64,000 bases of DNA from Bradyrhizobium sp. Gha (GCF_900113735.1 NZ_FOQM01000012.1:62001-126000), one strand, 5' to 3'; counted from the stretch's first letter, positions 1-8,886 are shown. A program made the numbers and translations. Notes: a model not told the origin generated them from the sequence alone.

Positions 1-261
1 AGGAGCTATACGTAGGTTTGTCCGTAGTCGCCCGGGGCTTCCGCGCTCGTTCATGTTCAACGAGACGGCGCACGATGCTCCGGCTGCACGGTGACCGTGA
101 GAATCCTGCTGACGCGGCTTAGCTGATGTGCCGCGATGGCGAAGCGCCAACGGGACGACGGGGCAAGCGTCGTAATGGCCATCGGGCTCTGGCCGGAATT
201 GCCCCTCTGGCGGCAACGTGCTCTACTTATGTGCACGCAGAGAGCGGCGGGAGCGTCTGCG
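1..261. other. Upstream region of the PAS kinase gene
   Basis: No convincing gene is seen here. The kinase frame stays open back to an ATG at 136, but that extra stretch (about 42 residues) shows no domain, and a better start lies at 262. Bases 9-23 read TACGTAGGTTTGTCC, and a near copy in reverse orientation lies at 2901-2915, so this may be a regulatory site. The window begins inside this spacer, so any preceding gene is out of view. Confidence 0.4.
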
Positions 262-2244
262 ATGAAGAATGGGCGGGCAGCAACGTTCGGGAAGTCGGCC
301 GCGCAATTCCTTGTCGGCTGCGTCAGGCAAACTGTCGCCGTTAAGCCGCATACCAAACCCGATGGCGACTTGCTGGAGGCCGTCAAGCAGTGGCAGCAAG
401 TCTTCGAGCACAATCCGGTCATGTACTTCATGGTCGATCCGGCAGGAACTGTGGTCAACGTAAACACGTTCGGCGCGGCGGAACTGGGCTATACGGCCGC
501 AGAGCTGATCGGCCGATCGGTGCTGGATGTCTTCTTCGCCGAAGATCGCGACTTTGTCCGCGCGTGTGTTGCACTGTGTCTCGAGACGGTCGATCAATCC
601 CACACCTGGGAAATCCGGAAAGTTCGCAAGGATGGCTCGGTGCTCTGGGTGCGCGAGAACGCCAAGACCATGCTGCGGGCCGATGGCGGACCCATCGTGC
701 TGGTCGCCTGCGAGAACATCACGGCGCGCAAGGAAGCGGAGAATGCTCTGCAACAGAGCGAAGCCTATCTCGCCCAGGCGCAGGAATTGAGCCACACCGG
801 TAGTTTCGGCTGGAGCGCAGCAACCGGCGAGATCACGTGGTCCAAGGAGACGTATCGCATCTTCGCCTGCGATGAGAACTCCAAGCCGAAGATCCCGGTC
901 ATGCTCGAGCGGATCCATCCGGAGGACCGGCTCGACGTGCAACTGACCACGGGCCGGGCGGCGCGCGAGGGAAAGGACTACGACCACGAATACCGGCTCC
1001 TGATGCCCGATGGTTCCATCAAGTACGTTCGAGCGGTGGCCCGCGCCACGCGAGATTCCGCCGGTCACGTGGGGTTTGTGGGCTCGGTGAGCGACATCAC
1101 CGCGACCAAAGAGGCAGAGCGCAGGCTGCGCGAGAGCGAGCAGCGCTTTCGCGATTATGCCGAAACCGCATCCGACTGGTTCTGGGAGACGGGGCCAGAC
1201 CACCGCGTCACCCTGATATCGGAACACACCGATTCCGTCGCGATGCCGGCGGGCCTGATCGGGCTTACGCGTTGGGACATCGCTCCGGACGCGGATCTCG
1301 AACCCGAAAAATGGCGGCAACATCGGGCCGCGCTCGACGCCCACCTCCCGTTCCGCGACCTGGTGTATCGCAGCAGGGACCGCAACGGACAGCCGATCTA
1401 CGTCCGGACCAGCGGCAAGCCGTTCTTCGACGCCGACGGTGCTTTTCTGGGCTACCGTGGCGTCTGCACCGACATCACTGCGGCGATCCGAGCCGATCAG
1501 GCCGAAGAGGCGTTGCGCAAGGCGCAAGCCGAGCTCGCCCATGTAACGCGCGTCACGACGCTGGGCGAGCTGACGGCTTCGATCGCCCATGAAATCAACC
1601 AGCCGCTCGCCGCACTGATCGCAAATGCCGATGCCTGCCTCACCTGGCTGCAGCGGAGTCCGCCCGATTTCAAAGCGGCCCGCCGCTCCCTGGAATGGAT
1701 CATCGAGGACGGCACGCGTGCAAGCGACGTGATCCGTCACGTTCGGGCTCTCGCCAAGCGGACCGACATCGAGATGGTTCCACTCGACGCCAACGCGGTG
1801 GTGCGCGAGGCCGTCGCGCTCGTTCAGCGCGAGATGGCCAGCCACGCCGTGTCGGTGCGAATGGAGCTGTCGTCCGTCCTGCCCAAGATCTTTGGCGACC
1901 GTATCCAACTGCAGCAGGTCCTGATCAACCTGATCATGAACGGCATCGAGGCCATGGAAGGCGTCGATGATCGCCCGCGCGAACTGGCCATCCACTCGGC
2001 GGCCGCCGAAGACGGGGCGGTGTTGTTGAGCGTCGCCGACTGCGGCACCGGCATTTCTGAACAGACGATAGACCGCCTGTTCACGCCCTTCTTTACGACA
2101 AAGTCATCCGGCATGGGCATGGGCTTGTCGATTTGTCGCTCCATCATCGAGGCTCATGGCGGACGCCTTTCCGCAGCACCGAACCAGGAGCGCGGCGCGA
2201 CTTTTCGGATCAGCCTGCCCCGCCATCGAGAGGAAACATCGTGA
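262..2244 (+). CDS. PAS-domain sensor histidine kinase
   Basis: Probable cytoplasmic sensor kinase of about 660 residues with no membrane segment. It has three PAS-type domains in order (roughly residues 44-158, 170-285 and 295-410). The first and third end in the typical ITARKEAE and ITAAIRA linkers. A HisKA dimerisation region follows, with the phospho-accepting His at about 443 in SIAHEINQPL, then an HATPase domain with the N box INLIMNGIEAM, G1 DCGTGI and G2 MGMGLSI. I chose ATG 262 because GGGAG lies 8 nt upstream; ATGs at 136, 178 and 229 are also in frame. The stop overlaps the GTG start of the FixJ-type regulator (GTGA), so the two are translationally coupled and almost certainly cognate. 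PAS domains suggest a redox, gas or small-molecule signal, but no haem-binding residue can be assigned by eye. Confidence 0.85.
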   Translation: MKNGRAATFGKSAAQFLVGCVRQTVAVKPHTKPDGDLLEAVKQWQQVFEHNPVMYFMVDPAGTVVNVNTFGAAELGYTAAELIGRSVLDVFFAEDRDFVRACVALCLETVDQSHTWEIRKVRKDGSVLWVRENAKTMLRADGGPIVLVACENITARKEAENALQQSEAYLAQAQELSHTGSFGWSAATGEITWSKETYRIFACDENSKPKIPVMLERIHPEDRLDVQLTTGRAAREGKDYDHEYRLLMPDGSIKYVRAVARATRDSAGHVGFVGSVSDITATKEAERRLRESEQRFRDYAETASDWFWETGPDHRVTLISEHTDSVAMPAGLIGLTRWDIAPDADLEPEKWRQHRAALDAHLPFRDLVYRSRDRNGQPIYVRTSGKPFFDADGAFLGYRGVCTDITAAIRADQAEEALRKAQAELAHVTRVTTLGELTASIAHEINQPLAALIANADACLTWLQRSPPDFKAARRSLEWIIEDGTRASDVIRHVRALAKRTDIEMVPLDANAVVREAVALVQREMASHAVSVRMELSSVLPKIFGDRIQLQQVLINLIMNGIEAMEGVDDRPRELAIHSAAAEDGAVLLSVADCGTGISEQTIDRLFTPFFTTKSSGMGMGLSICRSIIEAHGGRLSAAPNQERGATFRISLPRHREETS

Positions 2245-2912
2245 CCGAGCGCGCGGAGCCTTCGCCGCCGCCGCAGGACGGCGATCAGCCAATCGTCTTC
2301 ATCGTCGACGACGACGTGTCGATGCGCCGTGCGCTCACCAACCTCTTCGAGTCCGTCGGCCTCAAGGTCGAAGCGTTCGGCTCGGCGCCGCAGCTCCTTC
2401 AGGCCAAGCCGCCACAGGTACCCAGTTGCCTGGTGCTCGACATTCGCCTGCCCGGGGCCAGCGGCCTCGAGCTGCAGTCCGATCTTGCCAAGGCCAATAT
2501 CCACACGCCCATCATCTTCATTACCGGTCATGCCGATATTCCCATGACAGTTCGGGCCATGAAAGGCGGCGCGATCGATTTCCTGACCAAGCCGGTCCGC
2601 GATCAGGACATCCTGGACGCAGTCCAGGCCGCGATCGAGCGGGACCGCAAGCGCCGCGATCTCAACAAGACGGTTTCGAACGTCAAATCGCGTTTCGAGA
2701 CACTCAGCTCGCGGGAGCGGGACGTATTGGCACTGGTGACCTCGGGCCTGATGAACAAGCAAGTGGCCGCCGAGCTCGGATTGGCTGAGATCACCGTCAA
2801 GATCTATCGGGGCCAGATCATGCGCAAAATGGGGGCGAAGTCCCTGGCCGACCTCGTGAGAATGAGCGAGGCGCTCGGAATCGGACCCGGCCGGTCGAAC
2901 GTACAAACCTAA
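2241..2912 (+). CDS. FixJ-family response regulator (receiver plus LuxR-type HTH)
   Basis: A 223-residue regulator. The N-terminal receiver has the acidic triad IVDDDVS and the phospho-acceptor Asp at about 67 (LVLDIRLPG), the Thr of FITGHAD and the Lys of FLTKPV. The C-terminal GerE/LuxR helix-turn-helix includes LSSRERDVLALV and ITVKIYRGQIMRKM, the pattern seen in FixJ, NodW and TodT-type regulators. It starts at GTG 2241, overlapping the kinase stop by 4 nt; the frame is open further upstream but has no role there. It should bind DNA when phosphorylated by the upstream kinase. Its target is unknown, but near-identical 15-nt sites flank the operon (9-23 and 2901-2915). Confidence 0.85.
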   Translation: MTERAEPSPPPQDGDQPIVFIVDDDVSMRRALTNLFESVGLKVEAFGSAPQLLQAKPPQVPSCLVLDIRLPGASGLELQSDLAKANIHTPIIFITGHADIPMTVRAMKGGAIDFLTKPVRDQDILDAVQAAIERDRKRRDLNKTVSNVKSRFETLSSRERDVLALVTSGLMNKQVAAELGLAEITVKIYRGQIMRKMGAKSLADLVRMSEALGIGPGRSNVQT

Positions 2913-3006
2913 GTATGAGTATGCAACTATGAGTAACGGGTCCACCTTGCGTGGTGAGGCACCGCCGTAGGGACGGCAAGCTAATCCCGGGCGAGGAGCG
3001 GACGTC

Positions 3007-3393
3007 TTGCCAGCTGCTTCGATCATTTCAGTGCTAGACGATGACCCCTACGTGCGGGCGGCGATCAACAATCTCCTGGAATCGCGCGGCTATGTCGTCC
3101 ACACATTCGCTTCCGCCGAAGAATTTTTGAGCTCCGCCCATTCCAGCCGCACCTCCTGCGTCGTCGCCGACGTGCAGATGCCGTCGAAGACTGGAATCGA
3201 TCTGTTGACGCAGATGCGCGCGCAGGGCTCGGCTACGCCGTTCATCCTGATCACGGCTTTCCCCGATGAGGGCGTTCGCATGCGTGCGCTCAAAGCCGGG
3301 GCAACCTGTTTCCTGGGTAAGCCGTTCGTCGCTGCGGATCTGATGCAATGCCTGGAGCAGGCGCTGGCGGCGGGTAAGACTAGCACGGAGTGA
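3007..3393 (+). CDS. Single-domain response regulator (receiver only)
   Basis: A 128-residue receiver with no output domain. The triad is visible as VLDDDP, the phospho-acceptor Asp at about 55 (VVADVQMPSKTG), Thr in LITAFPD and Lys in FLGKPF. It resembles the receiver half of FixJ-like proteins. The start is TTG 3007, supported by GAGGAG at 2993-2998 with 8 nt spacing; no ATG lies nearby in frame. It follows the kinase/regulator pair after 94 nt, which suggests a second phosphate acceptor or sink for the same kinase. It could instead act as a diffusible signalling protein; the sequence cannot decide this. Confidence 0.75.
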   Translation: MPAASIISVLDDDPYVRAAINNLLESRGYVVHTFASAEEFLSSAHSSRTSCVVADVQMPSKTGIDLLTQMRAQGSATPFILITAFPDEGVRMRALKAGATCFLGKPFVAADLMQCLEQALAAGKTSTE

Positions 3394-3405
3394 CGTTCCG
3401 GCCGC

Positions 3406-4377
3406 TCATTCAACGTTGATGTTCGCCGCCTTGATGATCGGCCACCACTTGGCGATCTCCGCCTTCTGCCTGACACCGAGCGCTTCCGGCGTGAGCTGAT
3501 CCTGTGGCGGCATCTCCAGGCCCTGGCTTTCGAGCTGCTTCTTCACGCCGGGATCGTTCAGCGCCTCCACGGCGGCCGCGTTGAGCTTGCTGACGATCTC
3601 CTTGGGCGTGCCCTTCGGCACCCACAGGCCCGACCACAACGTCATGTTGAAGCCCTTCAGACCCGCCTCGTCAGCGGTCGGGATATCGGGCGCCGAGGCG
3701 AGACGCTTGTCGTCGGTGATGGCATAGGCGCGGATGGTGCCGGCGCGGACCTGGTTGATGGAGTTGGAGGTCTGGTCGACGATGATGTCGATCTGGCCCG
3801 CGATGAGGTCGTTCAGCGCGGGCGCGGTGCCGCGATAGGGCACGTATTGCAGCTTGATGCCAGCGACGCTTTCAAGATAGACGCCGGCGATGTGGCTGCC
3901 GGAGCCGGCGCCCGCGGTGCCGGCCGTCGGCGGCGTCGGGCGCGACTTCAGCCAGTCCAAAAGCTCCTTCAGGGATTTAGCCGGTACCGCGTTCTTGCTG
4001 ACCACGATCATCGGGTTGCTCGGCAAGAGCACCACGGGTTCGAGATCAGCGACGAGGTCGTAATTGAGCTTGTAGACGGCGCCGTTGGCGACGTGGGTGC
4101 CGAGATGGCCGAACGAGATGGTATAGCCATCGGGCGGCGAGTGCACGGCACGCCCCACCCCGATCGAGCCGCCCGCACCGGTGACGTTCTCGATCACCAA
4201 GGCCTGGCCGAGCGACTGGCGCATCCGCTCGGCAAGCACGCGTGCCATCGCATCCGACGGGCCGCCGGCCGCGAAGGGAACGATGATGGTGATGGAACGC
4301 GACGGATAATCGTCGGCGCGCGCGACGCCGGCCAGAGCGAGAAGCCCGATCAGCGCAGCACAGACGGCCTTTTTCAT
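3406..4377 (-). CDS. Bug/TctC-family tripartite tricarboxylate transporter substrate-binding protein
   Basis: A 323-residue periplasmic binding protein. It has a signal peptide (MKKAVCAALIGLLALAGVARA) followed by the family hallmark YPSRSITIIVPFAAGGPSDAMAR and the ligand-pocket region around TGAGGSIGV. Family members bind carboxylates or related small anions in the periplasm. No TctA/TctB membrane partners are nearby, which is common for Bug proteins. The gene is convergent with the receiver gene, 12 nt away, and lies 58 nt downstream of the threonine synthase gene on the same strand. Its substrate cannot be read from the sequence. Confidence 0.85.
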   Translation of the reverse strand: MKKAVCAALIGLLALAGVARADDYPSRSITIIVPFAAGGPSDAMARVLAERMRQSLGQALVIENVTGAGGSIGVGRAVHSPPDGYTISFGHLGTHVANGAVYKLNYDLVADLEPVVLLPSNPMIVVSKNAVPAKSLKELLDWLKSRPTPPTAGTAGAGSGSHIAGVYLESVAGIKLQYVPYRGTAPALNDLIAGQIDIIVDQTSNSINQVRAGTIRAYAITDDKRLASAPDIPTADEAGLKGFNMTLWSGLWVPKGTPKEIVSKLNAAAVEALNDPGVKKQLESQGLEMPPQDQLTPEALGVRQKAEIAKWWPIIKAANINVE

Positions 4378-4406
4378 CGTTTCCTCCGCAGCGATTCTTC
4401 TTCATC

Positions 4407-4431
4407 TCTCCCGCAAGCGGTGCGAGGGAGA
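4407..4431. repeat. Short palindrome in spacer
   Basis: TCTCCC and GGGAGA arms enclose GCAAGCGGTGCGA between the threonine synthase stop and the Bug protein start. The pattern resembles short palindromes recurring in Bradyrhizobium spacers. It could form a small intercistronic hairpin. Confidence 0.35.
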
Positions 4432-4435
4432 AGCT

Positions 4436-5677
4436 CTAGAACTGCGTGTAGTCGATCGGCTTGTGGCGATCGAGCGTGCGGGTGACCGGCGGCAGCGGGT
4501 ATTTCAGGCCGGTGGCGCAATTGAACAGCATCACGCGATCACCCTTCGAGACGCGGCCATCGGCAAGGCTGTCCTTGTAGGCGGCGTAGGTCGCGGCACC
4601 TTCGGGGCACAGCAAGAGCCCCTCCTCGCGCGCGACCTCGTTCAGCGCCGACGAGATCTTGTCGTCGTCGACGGCAATGGCAAATCCCTTGCTCTCGCGC
4701 ACGGCGCGCAGGATCAGGAAGTCGCCGATCGCCTGCGGCACGCGGATGCCAGAGGCGATGGTATGGGCATCCTCCCAACGCGCGGCATGCTCCGTGCCGG
4801 CGTCATAGGCGCGGACCATCGGCGCACAGCCCGAGGCCTGCACCGCGACCATGCGCGGGCGCTTCGATCCGATGAAGCCGATCTTCTCCAGTTCATCGAA
4901 CGCCTTCCACATGCCGATCAGGCCGGTGCCGCCGCCGGTCGGATAGAAGATCACGTCCGGCACGTCCCAGCCGAGCTGCTCGGCAAGCTCCAGGCCCATC
5001 GTCTTCTTGCCTTCGATGCGGTACGGCTCCTTCAAGGTCGAGGTGTCGAACCAGCCGACCTTCGCCTTGCCTTCGCCGACGATCTTGCCGCAATCGTCGA
5101 TATAACCGTTGACACGGTAGACGGTCGCGCCCTGGAGCTCGATCTCGCTGACGTTCACTTCAGGCGTATCGGCCGGACAGAAGATCGTGGTTTTGATGCC
5201 GCAGGACGTCGCGTAAGCCGCGAGCGCCGCGCCCGCATTGCCGTTGGTCGGCATCGCCATATGCTTGATACCGAGCGCCTTGCCCATCGACACCGCCATC
5301 ACCAGGCCGCGCGCCTTGAACGAGCCCGTCGGCAGGCGCCCCTCGTCCTTGACGATGATCTCGCCACCACCGAGCTTCGCAGCCAGCTTGGGCAGCCGGA
5401 TCAGGGGCGTGGTGACTTCGCCGAGCGAGACGATGTCCCTGCATTTGCGCACCGGCAGCAGCTCGCGATAGCGCCACATGTCGGCGGGACGTTCCTTCAG
5501 CGCATCCTTGGTCAGCGCCTTCTTCACGCCCGCGAGGTCATAGCGCACGAGCAGCGGCTTGCCGGCTTTGGAGAGGTTGTGGACCTGGTCCGCCGCGTAA
5601 TGATCGCCTTCCATCGCGCATTCGAGATGCGTGACGAAGGTCGGGCGCTCGATGGTCAGGTTGTCATTGTCGTGCAT
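4436..5677 (-). CDS. thrC: Threonine synthase (PLP-dependent)
   Basis: A 413-residue PLP enzyme of fold type II that converts O-phosphohomoserine to threonine in the cytoplasm. The PLP-binding lysine lies in LPTGSFKARG (about residue 120). The cofactor phosphate is held by the glycine-rich PTGGGTGLIG, and the asparagine loop is PTNGNAGAAL. Length and layout match the plant-type or archaeal-type threonine synthases common in alphaproteobacteria. A related threonine ammonia-lyase-like role is less likely given the long N-terminal extension. The start is ATG 5677, after AAGGGAAG. It is followed after 58 nt by the Bug binding protein on the same strand. Confidence 0.85.
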   Translation of the reverse strand: MHDNDNLTIERPTFVTHLECAMEGDHYAADQVHNLSKAGKPLLVRYDLAGVKKALTKDALKERPADMWRYRELLPVRKCRDIVSLGEVTTPLIRLPKLAAKLGGGEIIVKDEGRLPTGSFKARGLVMAVSMGKALGIKHMAMPTNGNAGAALAAYATSCGIKTTIFCPADTPEVNVSEIELQGATVYRVNGYIDDCGKIVGEGKAKVGWFDTSTLKEPYRIEGKKTMGLELAEQLGWDVPDVIFYPTGGGTGLIGMWKAFDELEKIGFIGSKRPRMVAVQASGCAPMVRAYDAGTEHAARWEDAHTIASGIRVPQAIGDFLILRAVRESKGFAIAVDDDKISSALNEVAREEGLLLCPEGAATYAAYKDSLADGRVSKGDRVMLFNCATGLKYPLPPVTRTLDRHKPIDYTQF

Positions 5678-5717
5678 GGGATCTTCCCTTCTTTTGTTCT
5701 GTCGCTTCGCTGTCTGA

Positions 5718-5868
5718 CCGTCACCCTGAGGCGCTCTTCATGCGGCGCAACGCGCCGTATGAAGAGCCTCGAAGGGCAACGAGCCCGGCTGCTGCATCTC
5801 GGCCGCTCATCCTTCGAGGCTCTGCCAACGGTGCCCAGCACCGCTGGCCTCGCACCTCAGGATGACGG
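5718..5868. repeat. 151-bp palindromic intergenic element
   Basis: The outer arms are CCGTCACCCTGAGG (5718-5731) and CCTCAGGATGACGG (5855-5868), complementary except for one base. Inside are two nested hairpins: GCTCTTCAT..ATGAAGAGC at about 5732-5766 and CCTCGAAGG..CCTTCGAGG at about 5768-5820. The element fills most of the spacer between lpdA and the threonine synthase gene. It looks like the multi-copy palindromic elements of Bradyrhizobium chromosomes; copy number cannot be judged from one window. Confidence 0.7.
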
Positions 5869-5905
5869 AACTGCTGAAGGAGCGCGGCGCCGCCGCCCTC
5901 GCCCG

Positions 5906-7327
5906 TCAGATATTCAACACCCGTCCATACGCATCCAGCACGGCTTCCTTCATCATCTCCGACAGCGTCGGATGCGGGAACACCGTGTGCATCAGCTCTT
6001 CTTCCGTCGTTTCCAGATTCATCGCGACGACATAGCCCTGGATCAGCTCGGTCACTTCGGCGCCGACCATGTGGGCGCCGAGCAGCTGGCCGGTCTTCTT
6101 GTCGAAGATCACCTTGACCAGGCCCTGGTCCTCGCCGAGCGCGATCGCCTTGCCGTTGCCGACGAAGGGGAAGCGGCCGACGCGGATTTCGCGGCCACTC
6201 TCCTTGGCCTTGGCTTCCGTCAGGCCCACCGAGGCGACCTGCGGCTGGCAATAGGTGCAGCCCGGGATCAGGTTCTTGTCCATGGGATGCGGATGCAGGC
6301 CCTTGATCGCCTCGACGCAGATCACGCCCTCATGCTCGGCCTTGTGGGCGAGCATCGGGGGGCCGGCGACGTCACCGATGGCGTAGATGCCGGGAACGTT
6401 GGTCTTGCCGTAGCCGTCGATCACGATGCAGCCGCGGTCGGTTTTGACGCCGAGCTTTTCCAGGCCGAGATTTTCGATGTTGCCGACGACGCCGACGGCC
6501 GAGATCACGCGTTCGAACTCAGTGGTAACAGGCTTGCCCTTGCCGTCGTCGATGGTGGCGACGACGCTGTCGGCCTTCTTCTCCAGCTTCGTCACCTTGG
6601 TGGAGGACATGATCTTGATGCCCTGCTTCTCGAGTCGCTTGCGTGCGAGACCGGCGATCTCGGCATCCTCGACGGGCAGGATCTGCGGCAGAACTTCGAC
6701 GACGGTGACCTCAGAGCCCATGGTGTGGAAGAACGAGGCGAACTCGATGCCGATCGCGCCGGAGCCGACCACCAGCAGCGATTTCGGCATCCGTTCCGGC
6801 ACCATCGCTTCAAAATAGGTCCAGATCAGCTTCTTGTCGGGCTCGAGCCCCGGCAGCACGCGCGGCCGCGCGCCCGTGGCGACGATGATGTGCTTGGCCT
6901 GATAGCTCCCCTCGCCCAGCGAACCCTTCGGCCCCTCGACGTCGGACTTCTTCACCGTGACCTTGCCGGGCGCGTCGATCGAGGCGGCGCCCCAAATCAC
7001 GCTCACCTTGTTCTTCTTCATCAGGAAGCCGACGCCGTCGTTCAGCCGCTTGGAAACGCCGCGCGAACGCTGCACCACGGCCTTCGGGTCGAACGACACC
7101 TTCTCGGCCGAGAGGCCGTAATCCTTGGCGTGCTGCATGTAGTGGTAGATCTCGGCCGAGCGCAGCAGCGCCTTGGTCGGGATGCAACCCCAATTCAGGC
7201 AGATGCCACCGAGATAGGATTTCTCGACGATCGCGACCTTGAACCCGAGCTGCGCGGCGCGGATCGCGGTGACGTAGCCGCCGGGGCCCGAGCCGATGAT
7301 GATCACGTCGAAGGATGTGTCGGCCAT
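5906..7327 (-). CDS. lpdA: Dihydrolipoyl dehydrogenase (E3)
   Basis: A 473-residue flavoprotein that reoxidises dihydrolipoamide on the E2 component, passing electrons through FAD to NAD+. The FAD site is IIIGSGPGGYV (about 9-19), and the redox disulfide is Cys43/Cys48 in GGICLNWGCIPTKAL. The NAD-binding motif is VVGSGAIGIEFAS. The C-terminal catalytic base is in HTVFPHPTLSE. I chose ATG 7327 (MADTSFDV); a TTG 21 nt upstream is open but adds only MERERAY. It is the last gene of the pdhA-to-lpdA block on this strand and serves pyruvate dehydrogenase, possibly also other 2-oxoacid complexes. Confidence 0.95.
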   Translation of the reverse strand: MADTSFDVIIIGSGPGGYVTAIRAAQLGFKVAIVEKSYLGGICLNWGCIPTKALLRSAEIYHYMQHAKDYGLSAEKVSFDPKAVVQRSRGVSKRLNDGVGFLMKKNKVSVIWGAASIDAPGKVTVKKSDVEGPKGSLGEGSYQAKHIIVATGARPRVLPGLEPDKKLIWTYFEAMVPERMPKSLLVVGSGAIGIEFASFFHTMGSEVTVVEVLPQILPVEDAEIAGLARKRLEKQGIKIMSSTKVTKLEKKADSVVATIDDGKGKPVTTEFERVISAVGVVGNIENLGLEKLGVKTDRGCIVIDGYGKTNVPGIYAIGDVAGPPMLAHKAEHEGVICVEAIKGLHPHPMDKNLIPGCTYCQPQVASVGLTEAKAKESGREIRVGRFPFVGNGKAIALGEDQGLVKVIFDKKTGQLLGAHMVGAEVTELIQGYVVAMNLETTEEELMHTVFPHPTLSEMMKEAVLDAYGRVLNI

Positions 7328-7368
7328 GTACGCTCGTTCTCGCTCCAACCGGCCTTAACGTTCGAGAC

Positions 7369-7464
7369 CGTCATCACGAGCAGCTCTTGGCGAGGAGCTC
7401 TTGCAACGAAGCAATCCAGTCTGCCGGTCACGTCCTGGATTGCTTCGCTTCGCTCGCAATGACG
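7369..7464. repeat. Palindromic intergenic element with 13-bp perfect arms
   Basis: Perfect arms CGAAGCAATCCAG (7407-7419) and CTGGATTGCTTCG (7435-7447) flank a 15-nt loop. Outer CGTCAT (7369-7374) and ATGACG (7459-7464) extend the symmetry. It lies between pdhC and lpdA. The core resembles a well-spread Bradyrhizobium spacer repeat. In the transcript it would fold into a strong hairpin between the two coding regions. Confidence 0.65.
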
Positions 7465-7478
7465 ACGCGAATTTCTCG

Positions 7479-8825
7479 TCACACCATCATCATGACGGGG
7501 TTTTCGATCAGCTGCTTGAAGGCGCCGATCAGCTCGGCGCCGAGCGCACCGTCGATGGCGCGGTGATCGCAGGACAGCGTCACGCTCATCATCGTTGCGA
7601 TCTCGATCTTGCCGCTCCGCACCACCGGCCGCTCCTCGCTGGTGCCGACCGCAAGGATCGTGGCATGCGGCGGGTTGATCACCGCCGTGAAGTCCTTGAT
7701 GCCGAACATGCCGAGATTGGACACCGCGGTGGTGCCCCCCTGGTATTCCTCGGGCTTCAATTTGCGGGAGCGCGCGCGCGCGGCAAAATCCTTCATCTCG
7801 TTGGAGATGGTCGAGAGCGTCTTGGTCTCGGCGTTGCGGATGATCGGTGTGATCAGGCCGCCCGGCATCGCCACGGCAACGCCGACGTCGGAGTGATGGT
7901 GCTTCACCATGCCTGACTCGGTCCAGCTGACGTTGCAGTTCGGGATCTTCTGCAGCGCCACCGCCATCGCCTTGATGACGAAGTCGTTGACCGAGATCTT
8001 GTAGAGCGGCTTCTTCTCCTTGTCCTTGGGAGCAGCCGCATTGATCTCCTCGCGCGCGGCGAGCAGCTTGCCGAGGTCGCAGTCGATGGTGAGATAGAAG
8101 TGCGGGACATTCTGGATCGACGCGGTCAAACGTTGGGCAATCGTGCGGCGCATGCCGTCATGCGGGACGATGTCGTAAGAGCCGGGCTCGAACAGCGACA
8201 GGATCTGCTTGTCCGACATGGTCGGCGCGATCGAGGGCGCGCCGGCGGACGGTGCCGCGGCGGGCGCCTTGAGGCCCTTGCCCGACTTGGCCTGCTCGAC
8301 GTCGCGCGCAACGACACGACCATGCGGGCCGGTGCCTGTGACCATCGAGACATCGATGCCGGCTTCCTTGGCAATGCGGCGCGCCAGCGGCGATGAGAAC
8401 ACACGGCCGGCGTGACCGTTGCCCTGTGCGGCAGGTGCAGCAGCCTGCGGCGCGGGGGCAGCAGGTGCCGGCGCAGCCTTGGGCGCGGCGGCAGGCGCAG
8501 GCGCGGCAGCGGGAGCTTCGGCGGCCTTTGGAGGCGCGGCCGCCGCGCTGGGCTTGGCGGCGCCAGCGGTCTTGACATCCTCACCCTCGGCGGCGAGCAC
8601 CGCGATGATGTCGTTGACCGGCACGTCTTGCGTGCCTTCGGGCACCAATATCTTGGCGAGCGTGCCTTCGTCGATCGCCTCGACCTCCATGGTAGCCTTG
8701 TCGGTCTCGATCTCGGCGATGACATCGCCTGACTTGACCTTGTCGCCCTCCTTCTTCAGCCACTTGGCGAGGTTGCCCTTCTCCATCGTTGGCGAAAGAG
8801 CGGGCATCAGGATGTTGATAGGCAT
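7479..8825 (-). CDS. pdhC: Pyruvate dehydrogenase E2, dihydrolipoamide acetyltransferase
   Basis: A 448-residue core subunit of the pyruvate dehydrogenase complex; it transfers acetyl groups from E1 to CoA. One N-terminal lipoyl domain carries the modified Lys43 in ETDKATMEVEA. A long Ala/Pro-rich flexible linker follows (about residues 85-135). Next comes the peripheral subunit-binding domain (SSPLARRIAKEAGID..GTGPHGRVVARDV) and then the acyltransferase domain, with the active-site HRAIDG motif near the C terminus. The start is ATG 8825. It lies downstream of the deaminase gene and upstream of lpdA on the minus strand. Confidence 0.95.
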   Translation of the reverse strand: MPINILMPALSPTMEKGNLAKWLKKEGDKVKSGDVIAEIETDKATMEVEAIDEGTLAKILVPEGTQDVPVNDIIAVLAAEGEDVKTAGAAKPSAAAAPPKAAEAPAAAPAPAAAPKAAPAPAAPAPQAAAPAAQGNGHAGRVFSSPLARRIAKEAGIDVSMVTGTGPHGRVVARDVEQAKSGKGLKAPAAAPSAGAPSIAPTMSDKQILSLFEPGSYDIVPHDGMRRTIAQRLTASIQNVPHFYLTIDCDLGKLLAAREEINAAAPKDKEKKPLYKISVNDFVIKAMAVALQKIPNCNVSWTESGMVKHHHSDVGVAVAMPGGLITPIIRNAETKTLSTISNEMKDFAARARSRKLKPEEYQGGTTAVSNLGMFGIKDFTAVINPPHATILAVGTSEERPVVRSGKIEIATMMSVTLSCDHRAIDGALGAELIGAFKQLIENPVMMMV

Positions 8826-8886
8826 GCTGACCTCACGAAGAACTTCTCAAAACGTCGTCCCCGGAACGAGGACGAACAGACCAGGT

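Noticed and set aside
4463..7462. 999-codon plus-strand open frame
   Set aside because: It lies opposite threonine synthase and lpdA, both with full family motifs. Long antisense frames are expected in GC-rich DNA, and the translation (Arg/His/Asp-rich) has no domain.
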